Positions 1 to 11,300 of a stretch of DNA of 64,000 nt are shown piece after piece; position 1 is the stretch's first letter, and the number at the start of each line of letters is the position of its first letter. The stretch comes from Odontesthes bonariensis. Its lineage: Eukaryota; Chordata; Actinopteri; Atheriniformes; Atherinopsidae. The notes below the pieces were generated by a model that saw only the letters and a list, made by a program, of their open reading frames with translations, was not told the origin of the DNA and ran no database searches. Position numbers and translations under genes: made by a program. The DNA lies in contig NC_134527.1 of NCBI RefSeq assembly GCF_027942865.1, forward strand, positions 4,504,976 to 4,568,975. Direction: 5' to 3'.

Positions 1-79
1 AGACACGCAGCAGAAAACGTGTGCGTGTTTGTGTGCAGATTAACTGCGTGTGCATGTGTGTGCATGTGTGTTTCCTCAG

Positions 80-208
80 AAGCTGCAGTTTTTCCAGGAG
101 GAGAAGAACAAAGAGATTGGGGCCCTGCGTCAGAGAATCAGAGAGCTGGAAGAGCACCAGCGCGCCAGCAGCCTCGCTGACGGCCGCCTGAAGCGAAGGA
201 AGATGTAG
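80..208 (+). CDS. ccdc152: Terminal coding exon of a CCDC152-like coiled-coil gene (partial)
   Basis: An acceptor (tttcctcag) at 71-79 is followed by 42 codons and a TAG at 206-208. The peptide opens KLQFFQEEKNKEIGALRQRI, is a charged heptad-like helix and ends in a basic tail LKRRKM. From memory, vertebrate CCDC152 has a very similar C-terminus (an FQEEKNKEI block followed by a basic end). CCDC152 also lies near NIM1K in human 5p12, which fits the neighbour here. Only the last exon is inside the window; the rest lies upstream. The function of CCDC152 is poorly known (coiled coil). The paralogue assignment rests on a short peptide plus neighbourhood, so it is likely but not certain. Confidence 0.72.
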   Translation, partial: KLQFFQEEKNKEIGALRQRIRELEEHQRASSLADGRLKRRKM

Positions 209-1580
209 TTCAGCCAGGCTGCTGCTGACCTGCGGGTGCATGACGTGTTCGAAATGTTCAGAAGTGTAGAGAAAGTTTCATCTCCTCAGAGACTTTGCTT
301 GTGGAGTTTTGCTGGTTTCTCCTGCTCTGCTCGCAGGTGACGGTGTGCAGAGCACATTTTAACACATGCTGGATGCTCCTCTAAGAGTTTAATCCAATTA
401 GACGCCTGCAGCGAAGGTCCGGGGGAAGGAAGGGAGGGAGGGGGGTCACTTCTCAATGAACCGCGGAGGAGGACGTCTAATCCTCTTCCAGCAATTAAAG
501 CTGTTTATCTGTTCCCATTCAAAGAAGTAATTTAACTGATTTGTTTGTGTTTTCGGGTTTTTCGGCATTTCGCTTCTTGATCAAAGATGGAACCCTTTGG
601 GTGTAAGGCTATCCTTCCTAACCTTTTGTTTTCTGTGCTACATACTGACAGCAGAAGCTGAAATGATCAGTCATAGAAGAGCCACATCTCATTAAAGAAG
701 GCTTTCATTGTTCTCTGGTGTCTGTGACGCTGCCTCATGACGAGGTATCGTGCCTCCCTGCCGCTCCTCCTCACTGGGACGGCACACCCGAAAGAACATG
801 TCCCGCCTGGTGAGGTGCTGATCTTATACGCTGTAATCTTTTTATCTGGGCTGTCTAAAGGGGACAAGAGGGCTAATCTTGATTGGGAACATTGGGTAAT
901 ACCGTTGCATAACGTTGCAACTCCACGAAAGCCAGCTCACCCTCACCGGGATAACGCGGCCGTTTCCCCTTTCACAGTTCTGCTTCCTTTGAGCAGCATC
1001 TTTATTCCAGAAACACAAAATGTACACAAAACACTCCTCTGTTGCTACTAAGTCAAACGGTGGTCATTTGAATAGATCAGGGCCGACCTGAATTAAAATA
1101 GGACTCAGGTTCATGACACCATCTTGACCTCTTGCCCTTCAAGGAGGGAGGGGCCGGTCGGGATCGAGGGGCGTGGCCTGAGACGTCCATACTGACGGTC
1201 CACTTGAGGAATTGCTCAGACTGTTCTGCCTCCGGAGCTCAGGTGCACTCGTTGGGGCTGTCGGTGCGCAGTTAGAGAGGGAAGACAGAGAGATTAAGAT
1301 GGCATTGTTCTGACTCCAGCATGTGAGGGAAGCTTTCTTTTTGCCTGCGTCCCTTCGGACCAGAAGAAGAACTTCTGAACTTGTTCGATTTGCCGCGGAC
1401 GCTACGGCCATGTTTTGATTCAAGCCAGCTCTACGGATTCTTGGTAAGAACAGTTGTTTTTTTACATTCTTTATCACTTTTCTTTAGAGAAAAATAAGGC
1501 TCAAGTCGTTGATAAAGTAGAGCTTCATGCATCCTGCAACTCGTTCATATATTCCACTCGTCTTGTTCCTTTTGGTGCAC
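209..1580 (+). other. 3' UTR of the upstream gene and intergenic DNA before nim1k
   Basis: The 3' UTR of the CCDC152-like gene starts at 209. No canonical AATAAA is obvious close to the stop, so its end is not placed. The rest is mostly unique sequence with short chance open frames that share no recognisable domain. A 5' non-coding exon and promoter of nim1k should lie here or in the repeats that follow, because the first nim1k coding exon is preceded by an acceptor-like ctgcag. I could not place that exon. Confidence 0.4.
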
Positions 1581-1581
1581 A

Positions 1582-1853
1582 CACTGTAAAAAATTTCCCC
1601 GTGAAATAATTACTTTTATTTTACAGTGCAGCTACTGTTATTTCTTTTAACAGTATATTACCGGTTTTTGGATTACAGTATATGGCAGTAGGAGAACTAC
1701 AAATACTGTTTTATGCTGTTAAATTACAGTTATCTGCTGGTATTGTTAAATGACTGATTTAACTGTTAATTTACATGTGAGGAATGAATATTTATTTTAC
1801 AATTATTGTAAAATACAGTCGGATACTGTTGTAAATCCACCGTAAATATACAG
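1582..1853 (+). repeat. ACTGTAAAA-rich MITE, copy 1
   Basis: This is an AT-rich element made of many short direct and inverted ACAGTA/TACTGT motifs, opening CACTGTAAAAAA and ending ccgtaaatatacagc. A second copy in the opposite orientation lies at 5664-6184; it shares the segment around taacagttaaatcagtcatt read in reverse. It encodes nothing. The superfamily is not assigned. Confidence 0.6.
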
Positions 1854-1862
1854 CTTGTCCTG

Positions 1863-2070
1863 ATTCAATTCAATTCAATTAATTTTTATTTATAAAGCGC
1901 CAAATACAACAAATGTCATCTCAAGGCACTTGAATAATAAAGTCCAATTCAAGCCAATTGGAATTCAATTAATTGTAATCATAATCATTTATAAAATAAT
2001 CCAATTAATTCATTTAGAGCCAATTCAAAAACTATTTCCCAGCTAAGGAAACCAACAGATTGCACTGAAA
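1863..2070 (+). repeat. Interspersed repeat with AGCGCCAAATACAACAAATG core, next to nim1k exon 1
   Basis: It opens with a caattcaattcaatt run, then the motif aaagcgccaaatacaacaaa and later ccaattggaattcaatt. The same sequence recurs at 2515-2684 (continued at 4450-4650 after an insertion), at 28915-29130 in reverse and at 52160-52250. This is a common teleost dispersed repeat. It ends about 40 bases before the acceptor of the first nim1k coding exon. Confidence 0.65.
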
Positions 2071-2114
2071 CTTGTTGCTAACAGCTGCATGTTTCTGTGC
2101 TGCTCGCTGCAGAA

Positions 2115-2379
2115 ATGCCGGGCCAGTACGAGGTGTCGGGCAAACGGCTCAGCCACAGCAGCTACAGCCTGACGGACAGCTCGGACGGCGGCCCAGAGGA
2201 CGAGGACCCCGCGGTGCACCTCACTCCCCTGCAGAAGCTGACCAGCGACATGTGCAAGGACGAGAAAACCATCAAGGAGCTGATCATCGGCCGCAGGGTT
2301 GGCTTCTACAAGGTCCGCGGGGAGATCGGCTTCGGGACCTTCTCCAGGGTCAAGCTGGCTTTCAATGCCCTGACCAAAG
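2115..2379 (+). CDS. nim1k: nim1k coding exon 1
   Basis: This exon encodes residues 1-88 and the first base of codon 89: a Ser/Asp-rich N-terminus ([20 protein letters not shown] then an acidic stretch), the conserved [16 protein letters not shown] block, and the glycine loop. The donor is accaaag|gtagat at 2379/2380. The intron falls one base into a codon (phase 1), and the last G joins AT from exon 2 to make Asp89. A ctgcag acceptor ends at 2112, so the exon probably begins at 2113 with two untranslated bases. Confidence 0.9.
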
Positions 2380-5300
2380 GTAGATGTTTGCTCACGTCTC
2401 TCCTTTCCTTTAGTACAGAAACCGAGCCTTCTGAACCCGTTTAGGATCAGCAGAATGCTGCTGTCAGTTTAATGAGGCAAAGCTTTGAGAGGCGACCCTC
2501 ACACCTTTGTTGTTCAATTCAATTCATTTTTATTTATATAGCGCCAAATACAACAAATGTCATCTCCAGACACTTAAATAATAAAGTCTAATTCAAGCCA
2601 ATTGGAATTCAATTCATTGTAATCATAATTATTTAAAAATAATCCAATTCATTCATATAGAGCCAATTCAAAAACAGTTTCCTACACTGGAAAAAATCAA
2701 AGTCTTACCAAGTATATTTGTCTCATTTCTAGTTAAAATATCTCATTACACTTAATATAAGACACAACGGCCTAACAAGTACTATTTCAGCCAGATATAG
2801 GGACTTGTTTGAAGACAATACATCTGGAATATCTTGTTAAATGAAAAAGTCTTGAAAACAAATTGTTTTGAGTCGCATATCATATGAAACAAGCTTTTTT
2901 TACATTTGAAGAGGTTTTTAAGCTAATTTCGAGAACACTTTTAAATGCCTACAGAAAGCTGACACTACACCCAATACATAATGATAATACATACACAGAG
3001 GAACAATAATGATCATTGGACTCTACACCAAAACATTTCATAAACGCATGAAATTTGCGATTTTTAATTTGCCGCTAGAAAACCTTCCTGGAATTCCAGA
3101 CTGGGGGCGGGGCTTCCGTGTGACGTCACAAGTGCCATGGTTTTTCCTGGCTGCCTCAGTGTTGCCAATTTAGCGACTTTTGGCCATCTCTGGTGACAAA
3201 AAAAAATAATCTAGCGACTTAGCGACTTTCGGGCTCAATCAAAGAAATCAAAAGCAAGCAAAGAAATCAAAGAAGCACTGCAGGACGGTGGCAACCCAGC
3301 ATTTCCTGTCAAAACAGCAGTTTCAAGCTAGCTACAACGAGGGTAGGTTCACTTCCTGTTTTCAAAACAACAGCACGTAATGGCTTTCCCTATGATAAAA
3401 GGCAACAGGTATTTTATTTTGTGAAAATAACAGGAAGTGCGTTGCTCACTGCGGCTAGCTTTAGTAGCGCCGAATTCGTCGGAACAAAATGGTAAACAGC
3501 CGGTATTTTGTCAGGTTTTCAACACGTTGGGGATCTAAACGACTACTTTCTCACCTGAAAAGTTTCAAATGTTGCGGGGACAGAGGAAGCAGAGAGACCT
3601 GCGGTCGGAACTTGTGTCTGTGCCTCCCTGTCCGCCTGCCTCCTCTCTGGTGAAATCAGCCGGAGCCATCCCGCCGTGTTCAGCTCCCTGCAGTGCGGAC
3701 ACTCAGGGGGAATCCACCTGGCGTAGAGCGGACACACCGCGGGATGGTTGCCCTGAAATCAGCCGGCAGAGCGATCATCAAGAGCCCCGACGTGGACATG
3801 ATCGCTCTGCAGGCTGATTTCCACTCTCCACCTGGCGGAGAGTGTGTTCGCTCTCCGCCAGGTGGATTCCTGTCCGACCGCGGGTCTCTCTGCTTCCTCT
3901 GTCCCCGGTGGTGTGAGCTGCTGAGGGCAACACACGCACTTCGTACATCTACTCGCAATAAAAACTGCACTGAACCCAACGTTTTATATTTCCAAGCGAT
4001 GTCCCGCGGCACACATCGAAATTTACTGTGAAGAAGCTGTCCAGGTCTGGCAAACTGCTGGCTTCGCTACTAGAACTACTGGGGGTTGTTCCAGCAGCTG
4101 GCACTCGTGACGTCACGCACCTGTCGTTCCAGTTTGCCAAATTCGAGTCAAATGTGGTGATAGTTTATTGGGCCTAATGAGGACTATCCAGGGGCCTAAA
4201 ATTATTTTAAAATCATAAAAAAATTCCATGGTATATAAGGAATCGATCTGCTATTTCAGTTTTGTGCAAAAAATCACCTTTCTGTTGGCCTTTAACTCAA
4301 AAGTCCTAAATATCACATTTTATTTCAAGAAATCTTGACAGGCCGATTTTCACTAGTTCCATTGGCAGATTTTTTGCTTATTTCAAGCAAAAACGTCTCG
4401 TATTTGTTTTTTTTTTTAAACTTATTTTTGGAGGGGCATTTTTCCAGTGTAGCTAAGGAAACCAACAGATTGCACCGAAACTTGTCTTCAGTCCAATCTC
4501 CCGTCATGAGCGTGCACGAGGCGACTGTGGGAGGAAAAACTTCCTTTGAACAGGAAGAAACCTCTGGCAGAACCAGAACCAGGAAGGGTGGCCATCCGCC
4601 TCCACCAGCTGGGGTTTGAGAGGAAAGAAAAGAGGGGAAAAACCCACTGTAACACCATCAAAAGGATATTGTTGTTGGAAGAGTTCGGGACGGGCCCAAA
4701 GTTTAGGCGTCTGCGGCGGTGGTTTCCTTCATTTCCTGCAGCCGGTGTGTAGCAGACAGCTTAGATCGGGCATCCATCTGGTCCACTCTTACTGTTTCCG
4801 TAGGATTTAGGAGGGTGAGTAGCAGCCAGGTGCTGTTGACACAACATCGTAAAAAAGAAGAGTGGCCCAAAAAAGTCTCTAATCCATCATTACTTCAACT
4901 TCTATCTGCTAAAAACGGTTCTACAGGCTGATGAATAAAGGGGCGTACCAAGTCCTCACACACTGCTTCTACATTTTGGCTTTATTAGGCAAGGCAAGTT
5001 TATTTGTACGGCACAATTCAACTACAAGGCGATTCAAAGTGCTTTAGAGAGACATTAAAACAGTAGAAATAAAAAGCCTGATTTAAATTTTAAACAAAAA
5101 ACAAAGAAAGAAGAACAATAGATAGAATCAGGAGTTAAAATGGGATTAAGTTTTGAAACTCAATCTTCAGATTTGGAGCTTTATTCAGATGCAGCTGAAA
5201 ATAGGTGTGTCTTTAGTGGTGTTATTCATTTAAAGTTGTATTGTAAATGTATTTTATTTATACAGCCCTTTACAGACGATCCTTACGGTGTACCAAAGTG

Positions 5301-8300
5301 CTTTACAGCAGGTAATAAATAAAGAGAAGAAGAAGTAAAAACAATAAAAGAACAGTGAAAGCAATAAAATACAACAAAATAAAATAAGATAAAAGTGTCA
5401 TCATACTACTGGGTATTAAAGCCATCCTAAATAAGTAGGTTTTTAGCCCGGATGTGAAGAAGCCCAGGTCAGAAATAAGACGCAGCTGGACGGGGAGATT
5501 ATTCCAGAGCCTGGGGGCAGCTTTGAGAAAAGGGCATTATTAGTATTGACCTTTAGAAGTGAAAGTGGGTGTATTTTCCCTCTAAAATAAAGGGTTGCAG
5601 CTCTTTGAGGGCTACCCGTGAGCAAGTGCACGGTCAGGCATGAACACACGAACTAAATAAGTACACTGTAAAGAATTGCTGTATATTTACGGTGGATTTA
5701 CAACAGTATCCAACTGTATTTTATAATAATTGTAAAATACTGTTGAATATTCATCTCTCACATGTAAATTAACAGTTAAATCAGTCATTTAACAATACCA
5801 GTAGATAACTGTAATTTAACAGCATAAAACAGTATTTGTAATGAATTGCTGTAAATTTACGGAGGATGACCACAGTATCTTACTGTAATTTAGAATAACA
5901 GTAAAATACTGGCGTCCTTGCTGACATGTTCTTCTCAAATTGATTTTTTTATTTTATTTATTTAGTCATTTATTATTATTATTATTAGTTAGTAGTAGTA
6001 TTTTTTTATTAGAATTTGTATTATTGTTGTTGCTAATATACAATCATTGTAAATATTAAATTTTTTGAGCTAATGACTAATTGACTAATTTGAATTTCCC
6101 CCATTGGGGGATGAATAAGTACAATAAGTATTTTTCTATTCTATTCTATTTTACTATTATTTTACAGTGAAATTGTTTACAGTGTAGGTTTTATAGTGGC
6201 AGGAACAGCAAAGGTCAGTGGCCCTATCAGAACGACCTTCAGGGGAGAGTTCATTGTCTTTTCTTCCTTTTTTTACAACAAGAAGTTTTACTTTACTTTA
6301 GCTTTACTTTACTTTAGCTTTACTTTACTTTAGCTCTACTTTAGCTTTACTTTAACTTTACTTTAGCTTTACTTTAGCTTTACTTTAGCTTTACTTTACT
6401 TTAGCTTTGCTTTACTTTAGCTTTGCTTTACTTTAGCTTTACTTTACTTTAGCTTTACTTTACTTTAGCTTTACTTTACTTTAACTTTACTTTCGCTTTA
6501 CTTTACTTTAGCTTTGCTTTACTTTACTTTAGCTCTACTTTAGCTTTACTTTTACTTTACTTTCGCTTTACTTTACTTTAGCTTTACTTTAGCTTTACTT
6601 CACTTTAGCTTTGCTTTACTTTACTTTAGCTCTACTTTAGCTTTACTTTAGCTTTGTTTTACTTTACTTTAGCTCTACTTTAGCTTTACTTTAGCTTTGC
6701 TTTACTTTAGCTTTACTTTAGCTTTGCTTTACTTTACTTTAGCTCTACTTTAGCTTTACTTTAACTTTACTTTCGCTTTACTTTACTTTAGCTTTACTTT
6801 ACTTTAGCTCTACTTTAGCTTTACTTTAGCTTTACTTTACTTTAGCTTTGCTTTACTTTACTTTAGCTCTACTTTAGCTTTACTTTAGCTTTACTTTACT
6901 TTAGCTTTGCTTTACTTTACTTTAGCTCTACTTTAGCTTTACTTTAGCTTTACTTTACTTTAGCTTTGCTTTACTTTACTTTAGCTTTACTTTACTTTAA
7001 CTTTACTTTAGCTTTGCTTTACTTTAGCTTTACTTTACTTTAGCTTTGCTTTACTTTACTTTAGCTTTACTTTACTTTAGCTTTACTTTACTTTAACTTT
7101 ACTTTCGCTTTACTTTACTTTAGCTTTGCTTTACTTTACTTTAGCTCTACTTTAGCTTTACTTTAACTTTACTTTCGCTTTACTTTACTTTAGCTTTGCT
7201 TTGCTTTACTTTACTTTAGCTTTACTTTAGCTTTACTTTACTTTAGCTTTGCTTTACTTTACTTTAGCTCTACTTTAGCTTTACTTTAACTTTACTTTCG
7301 CTTTACTTTACTTTAGCTTTGCTTTACTTTAGCTTTGCTTTACTTTAGCTTTACTTTACTTTAGCTTTGCTTTACTTTACTTTAGCTCTACTTTAGCTTT
7401 ACTTTAGCTTTACTTTACTTTAGCTTTGCTTTACTTTACTTTAGCTCTACTTTAGCTTTACTTTAGCTTTACTTTACTTTAGCTTTGCTTTACTTTAGCT
7501 TTACTTTACTTTAGCTTTGCTTTACTTTACTTTAGCTCTACTTTAGCTTTACTTTAGCTTTACTTTAGCTTTACTTTACTTTAGCTTTGCTTTACTTTAC
7601 TTTAGCTCTACTTTAGCTTTACTTTAACTTTACTTTCGCTTTACTTTACTTTCGCTTTACTTTCGCTTTGCTTTACTTTACTTTAGCTTTACTTTAGCTT
7701 TACTTTACTTTAGCTTTGCTTTACTTTAGCTTTACTTTACTTTAGCTCTACTTTAGCTTTACTTTACTTTACTTTACTTTAGCTTTGCTTTACTTTAGCT
7801 TTACTTTACTTTAGCTCTACTTTAGCTTTACTTTACTTTACTTTCGCTTTACTTTACTTTAGCTTTACTTTACTTTAGCCTTGCTTTACTTTACTTTAGC
7901 TTTACTTTAGCTTTACTTTACTTTCGCTTTACTTTCGCTTTACTTTAGCTTTACTTTAGCTTTACTTTACTTTAGCTTTGCTTTACTTTAGCTTTACTTT
8001 ACTTTAGCTCTACTTTAGCTTTACTTTACTTTACTTTCGCTTTACTTTACTTTAGCTTTACTTTACTTTAGCCTTGCTTTACTTTACTTTAGCTTTACTT
8101 TAGCTTTACTTTACTTTCGCTTTACTTTCGCTTTGCTTTACTTTACTTTAGCTTTACTTTAGCTTTACTTTACTTTACTTTAGCTTTACTTTAGCTTTGC
8201 TTTATTTTTTACTTTAGCTTTAGCTTTGCTTTACTTTAGCTTTGCTTTATTTTTACTTTAGCTTTACTTTACTTTAGCTTTACTTTAGCTTTGGTTTATT

Positions 8301-11300
8301 TTTACTTTAGCTTTAGCTTTAGCTTTGCTTTACTTTAGCTTTACTTTAGCTTTACTTTACTTTGCTTTACTTTAGCTTTACTTTACCTTTGCTTTAGCTT
8401 TACTTTAGCTTTGCTTTATTTTTACTTTAGCTTTACTTTACTTTAGCTTTACTTTAGCTTTATTTTACTTTAGCTTTGCTTTATTTTTACTTTAGCTTTA
8501 CTTTACTTTAGCTTTACTTTACTTTAGCTTTGCCTTACTTTAGCTTTACTTTAGCTTTGCTTTATTTTTACTTTAGCTTCACTTTACTTTAGCTTTGCTT
8601 TACTTTAGCTTTGCTTTATTTTTACTTTAGCTTTACTTTACTTTAGCTTTGCTTTACTTTAGCTTTACTTTAGCTTTGCTTTATTTTTACTTTAGCTTTA
8701 CTTTAGCTTTGCTTTACTTTAGCTTTGCTTTACTTTAGCTTTACTTTAGCTTTGCTTTATTTTTACTTTAGCTTTACTTTACTTTAACTTTACTTTAGAA
8801 GTCTTCAAACAACCAGCAGCAGAAGAGCTCAGACTTTAGTAGTGAAGAAAGATTTATGCTTTAATGCTTTAACATCATATCCACAAAGAGCCTGTAGAAG
8901 TGACACCTGTGTTAGCATTTATGTCTGCATGCTTTAGCATGTTTAGCCCCCTCACAGCTCCAGTGGGCGGAGCTTGGGAGCCGTCCCGCCCTTACCGAGC
9001 TCACCCCCGCTGTCTCTCTGCCCCCCCCACAGATAAAGTGGCCCTGAAGATCCTGGACAGGATGAGATTGGATTCCCAGGCCCAGCGTCTGCTCTCCAGG
9101 GAGATCAGCAGCATGGAGACCCTGCAGCACCCCAACGTGCTGCGCCTGTACGAGGTGGTGGAGACGCCGAGCCGCCTGTACCTGGTGCTGGAGTACGCCG
9201 GGGGCGGAGACCTCCACAACCGCATCTACAGCGAGGGGAAGCTGTCCGACAACACCAGCAAGATCACCTTCGCCCAGATCCTCTCCGCCATCAAATACAT
9301 GGTGGGTGCTGGTTTGGTTCTTTTTCCCATCATGCAGTCTGATCGGGCAGCTTTAGCTTTACTTTAGCTTTAGCTTTACTTTAGCTTTATTTTAGCTTTA
9401 TTTTAGCTTTACTTTACTTTACTTTAGCTTTGCTTTGCTTTGCTTTGCTTTGCTTTACTTTAGCTTTGCTTTACTTTAGCTTTACTGTACTTTAGCTTTG
9501 CTTTACTTTACTTTACTTTAGCTTTGCTTTACTTTACTGTACTTTAGCTTTGCTTTACTTTACTTTACTTTACTTTACTGTACTTTAGCTTTGCTTTACT
9601 TTACTTTAGCTTTGCTTTACTTTACTTTAGCTTTGCTTTGCTTTACTTTACTGTACTTTAGCTTTGCTTTACTTTACTTTACTTTACTTTAGCTTTACTT
9701 TAGCTTTATTTTAGCTTTACTTTAGCTTTGCTTTACTTTACTTTAGCTTTGCTTTACTTTAGCTTTACTTTACTTTAGCTTTGCTTTACTTTACTGTACT
9801 TTACCTTTGCTTTACTTTACTTTAGCTTTGCTTTACTTTACTGTACTTTAGCTTTACTTTACTGTACTTTACTTTACTTTACTTTACTTTACTTTACTTT
9901 AGCTTTGCTTTACTTTACTGTACTTTAGCTTTACTTTAGCTTTATTTTAGCTTTATTTTAGCTTTACTTTACTTTACTTTAGATTTGCTTTACTTTACTT
10001 TAGCTTTGCTTTACTTTACTTTACTTTAGCTTTGCTTTGCTTTACTTTACTGTACTTTAGCTTTGCTTTACTTTACTTTACTTTAGCTTTGCTTTACTTT
10101 AGTGTACTTTAGCTTTACTTTACTTTACTTTACTTTACTGTACTTTAGCTTTGCTTTACTTTACTGTACTTTAGCTTTACTTTAGCTTTATTTTAGCTTT
10201 ACTTTACTTTACTTTAGCTTTGCTTTACTTTACTTTAGCTTTGCTTTGCTTTACTTTACTTTAGCTTTGCTTTGCTTTACTTTACTGTACTTTAGCTTTA
10301 CTTTACTTTACTTTACTTTAGCTTTGCTTTACTTTAATGTACTTTAGCTTTACTTTACTTTACTTTACTTTACTGTACTTTAGCTTTGCTTTACTTTACT
10401 GTACTTTAGCTTTACTTTACTTTACTTTACTTTAGCTTTGCTTTACTGTACTTCAGCTTTACTTTACTGTACTTTAGCTTTGCTTTACTTTACTTTACTT
10501 TACTTTAGCTTTGCTTTACTTTACTGTACTTTAGCTTTACTTTACTTTAGCTTTGCTTTACTTTACTTTACTTTACTTTAGCTTTGCTTTACTTTACTGT
10601 ACTTTAGCTTTGCTTTATTGTACTTTAGCTTTACTTTACTGTACTTTAGCTTTGCTTTACTTTACTGTGCTTTAGCTTTGCTTTACTTTACTGTACTTAA
10701 GCTTTGCTTTACTTTACTGTACATTAGCTTTGCTTTACTTTACTTTACTTTACTTTAGCTTTGCTTTACTTTACTGTACTTTAGCTTTACTTTACTTTAG
10801 CTTTGCTTTACTTTACTTTACTTTAGCTTTGCTTTACTTTACTGTACTTTAGCTTTGCTTTACTTTACTTTACTTTAGCTTTGCTTTACTTTACTGTACT
10901 TTAGCTTTGCTTTACTTTACTGTACTTTAGCTTTGCTTTACTTTACTTTAGCTTTGCTTTACTTTACTGTACTGTAGCTTTGCTTTACTATACTGTACTT
11001 TAGCTTTGCATTACTTTACTTTACTTTACTTTACTTTAGCTTTGCTTTACTTTACTGTACTTTAGCTTTGCTTTACTTTACTTCAGCTTTGCTTTACTTT
11101 TCTGTACTTTAGCTTTGCTTTACTTTACTGTACTTTAGCTTTGCTTTACTTTACTTTGCTTTACTTTAGCTTTGCTTTACTTTACTGTACTTTAGCTTTG
11201 CTTTACTTTACTTTACTGAACTATAGCTTTGCTTTACTTTACTTTACTTTAGCTTTGCTTTACTTTACTTTACTTTACTGTACTTTAGCTTTGCTTTACT

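Larger units (their letters stand above)
2380..9032 (+). other. nim1k: nim1k intron 1 (6.65 kb), loaded with repeats and satellite
   Basis: The intron begins gtagatg and ends in cccccccccacag. In order it holds a dispersed repeat (2515-2684), a nested MITE and TTAA element (2685-4449), the rest of the dispersed repeat, LINE-like tails (4985-5660), an ACTGTAAAA MITE (5664-6184) and the CTTTA satellite (6285-8798). About 230 bases of unique DNA remain before exon 2. I see no gene on either strand. Confidence 0.85.

Noticed and set aside
2072..2383. 103-codon alternative frame over nim1k exon 1
   Set aside because: It is out of frame with the conserved kinase sequence, which continues through the exon junctions.
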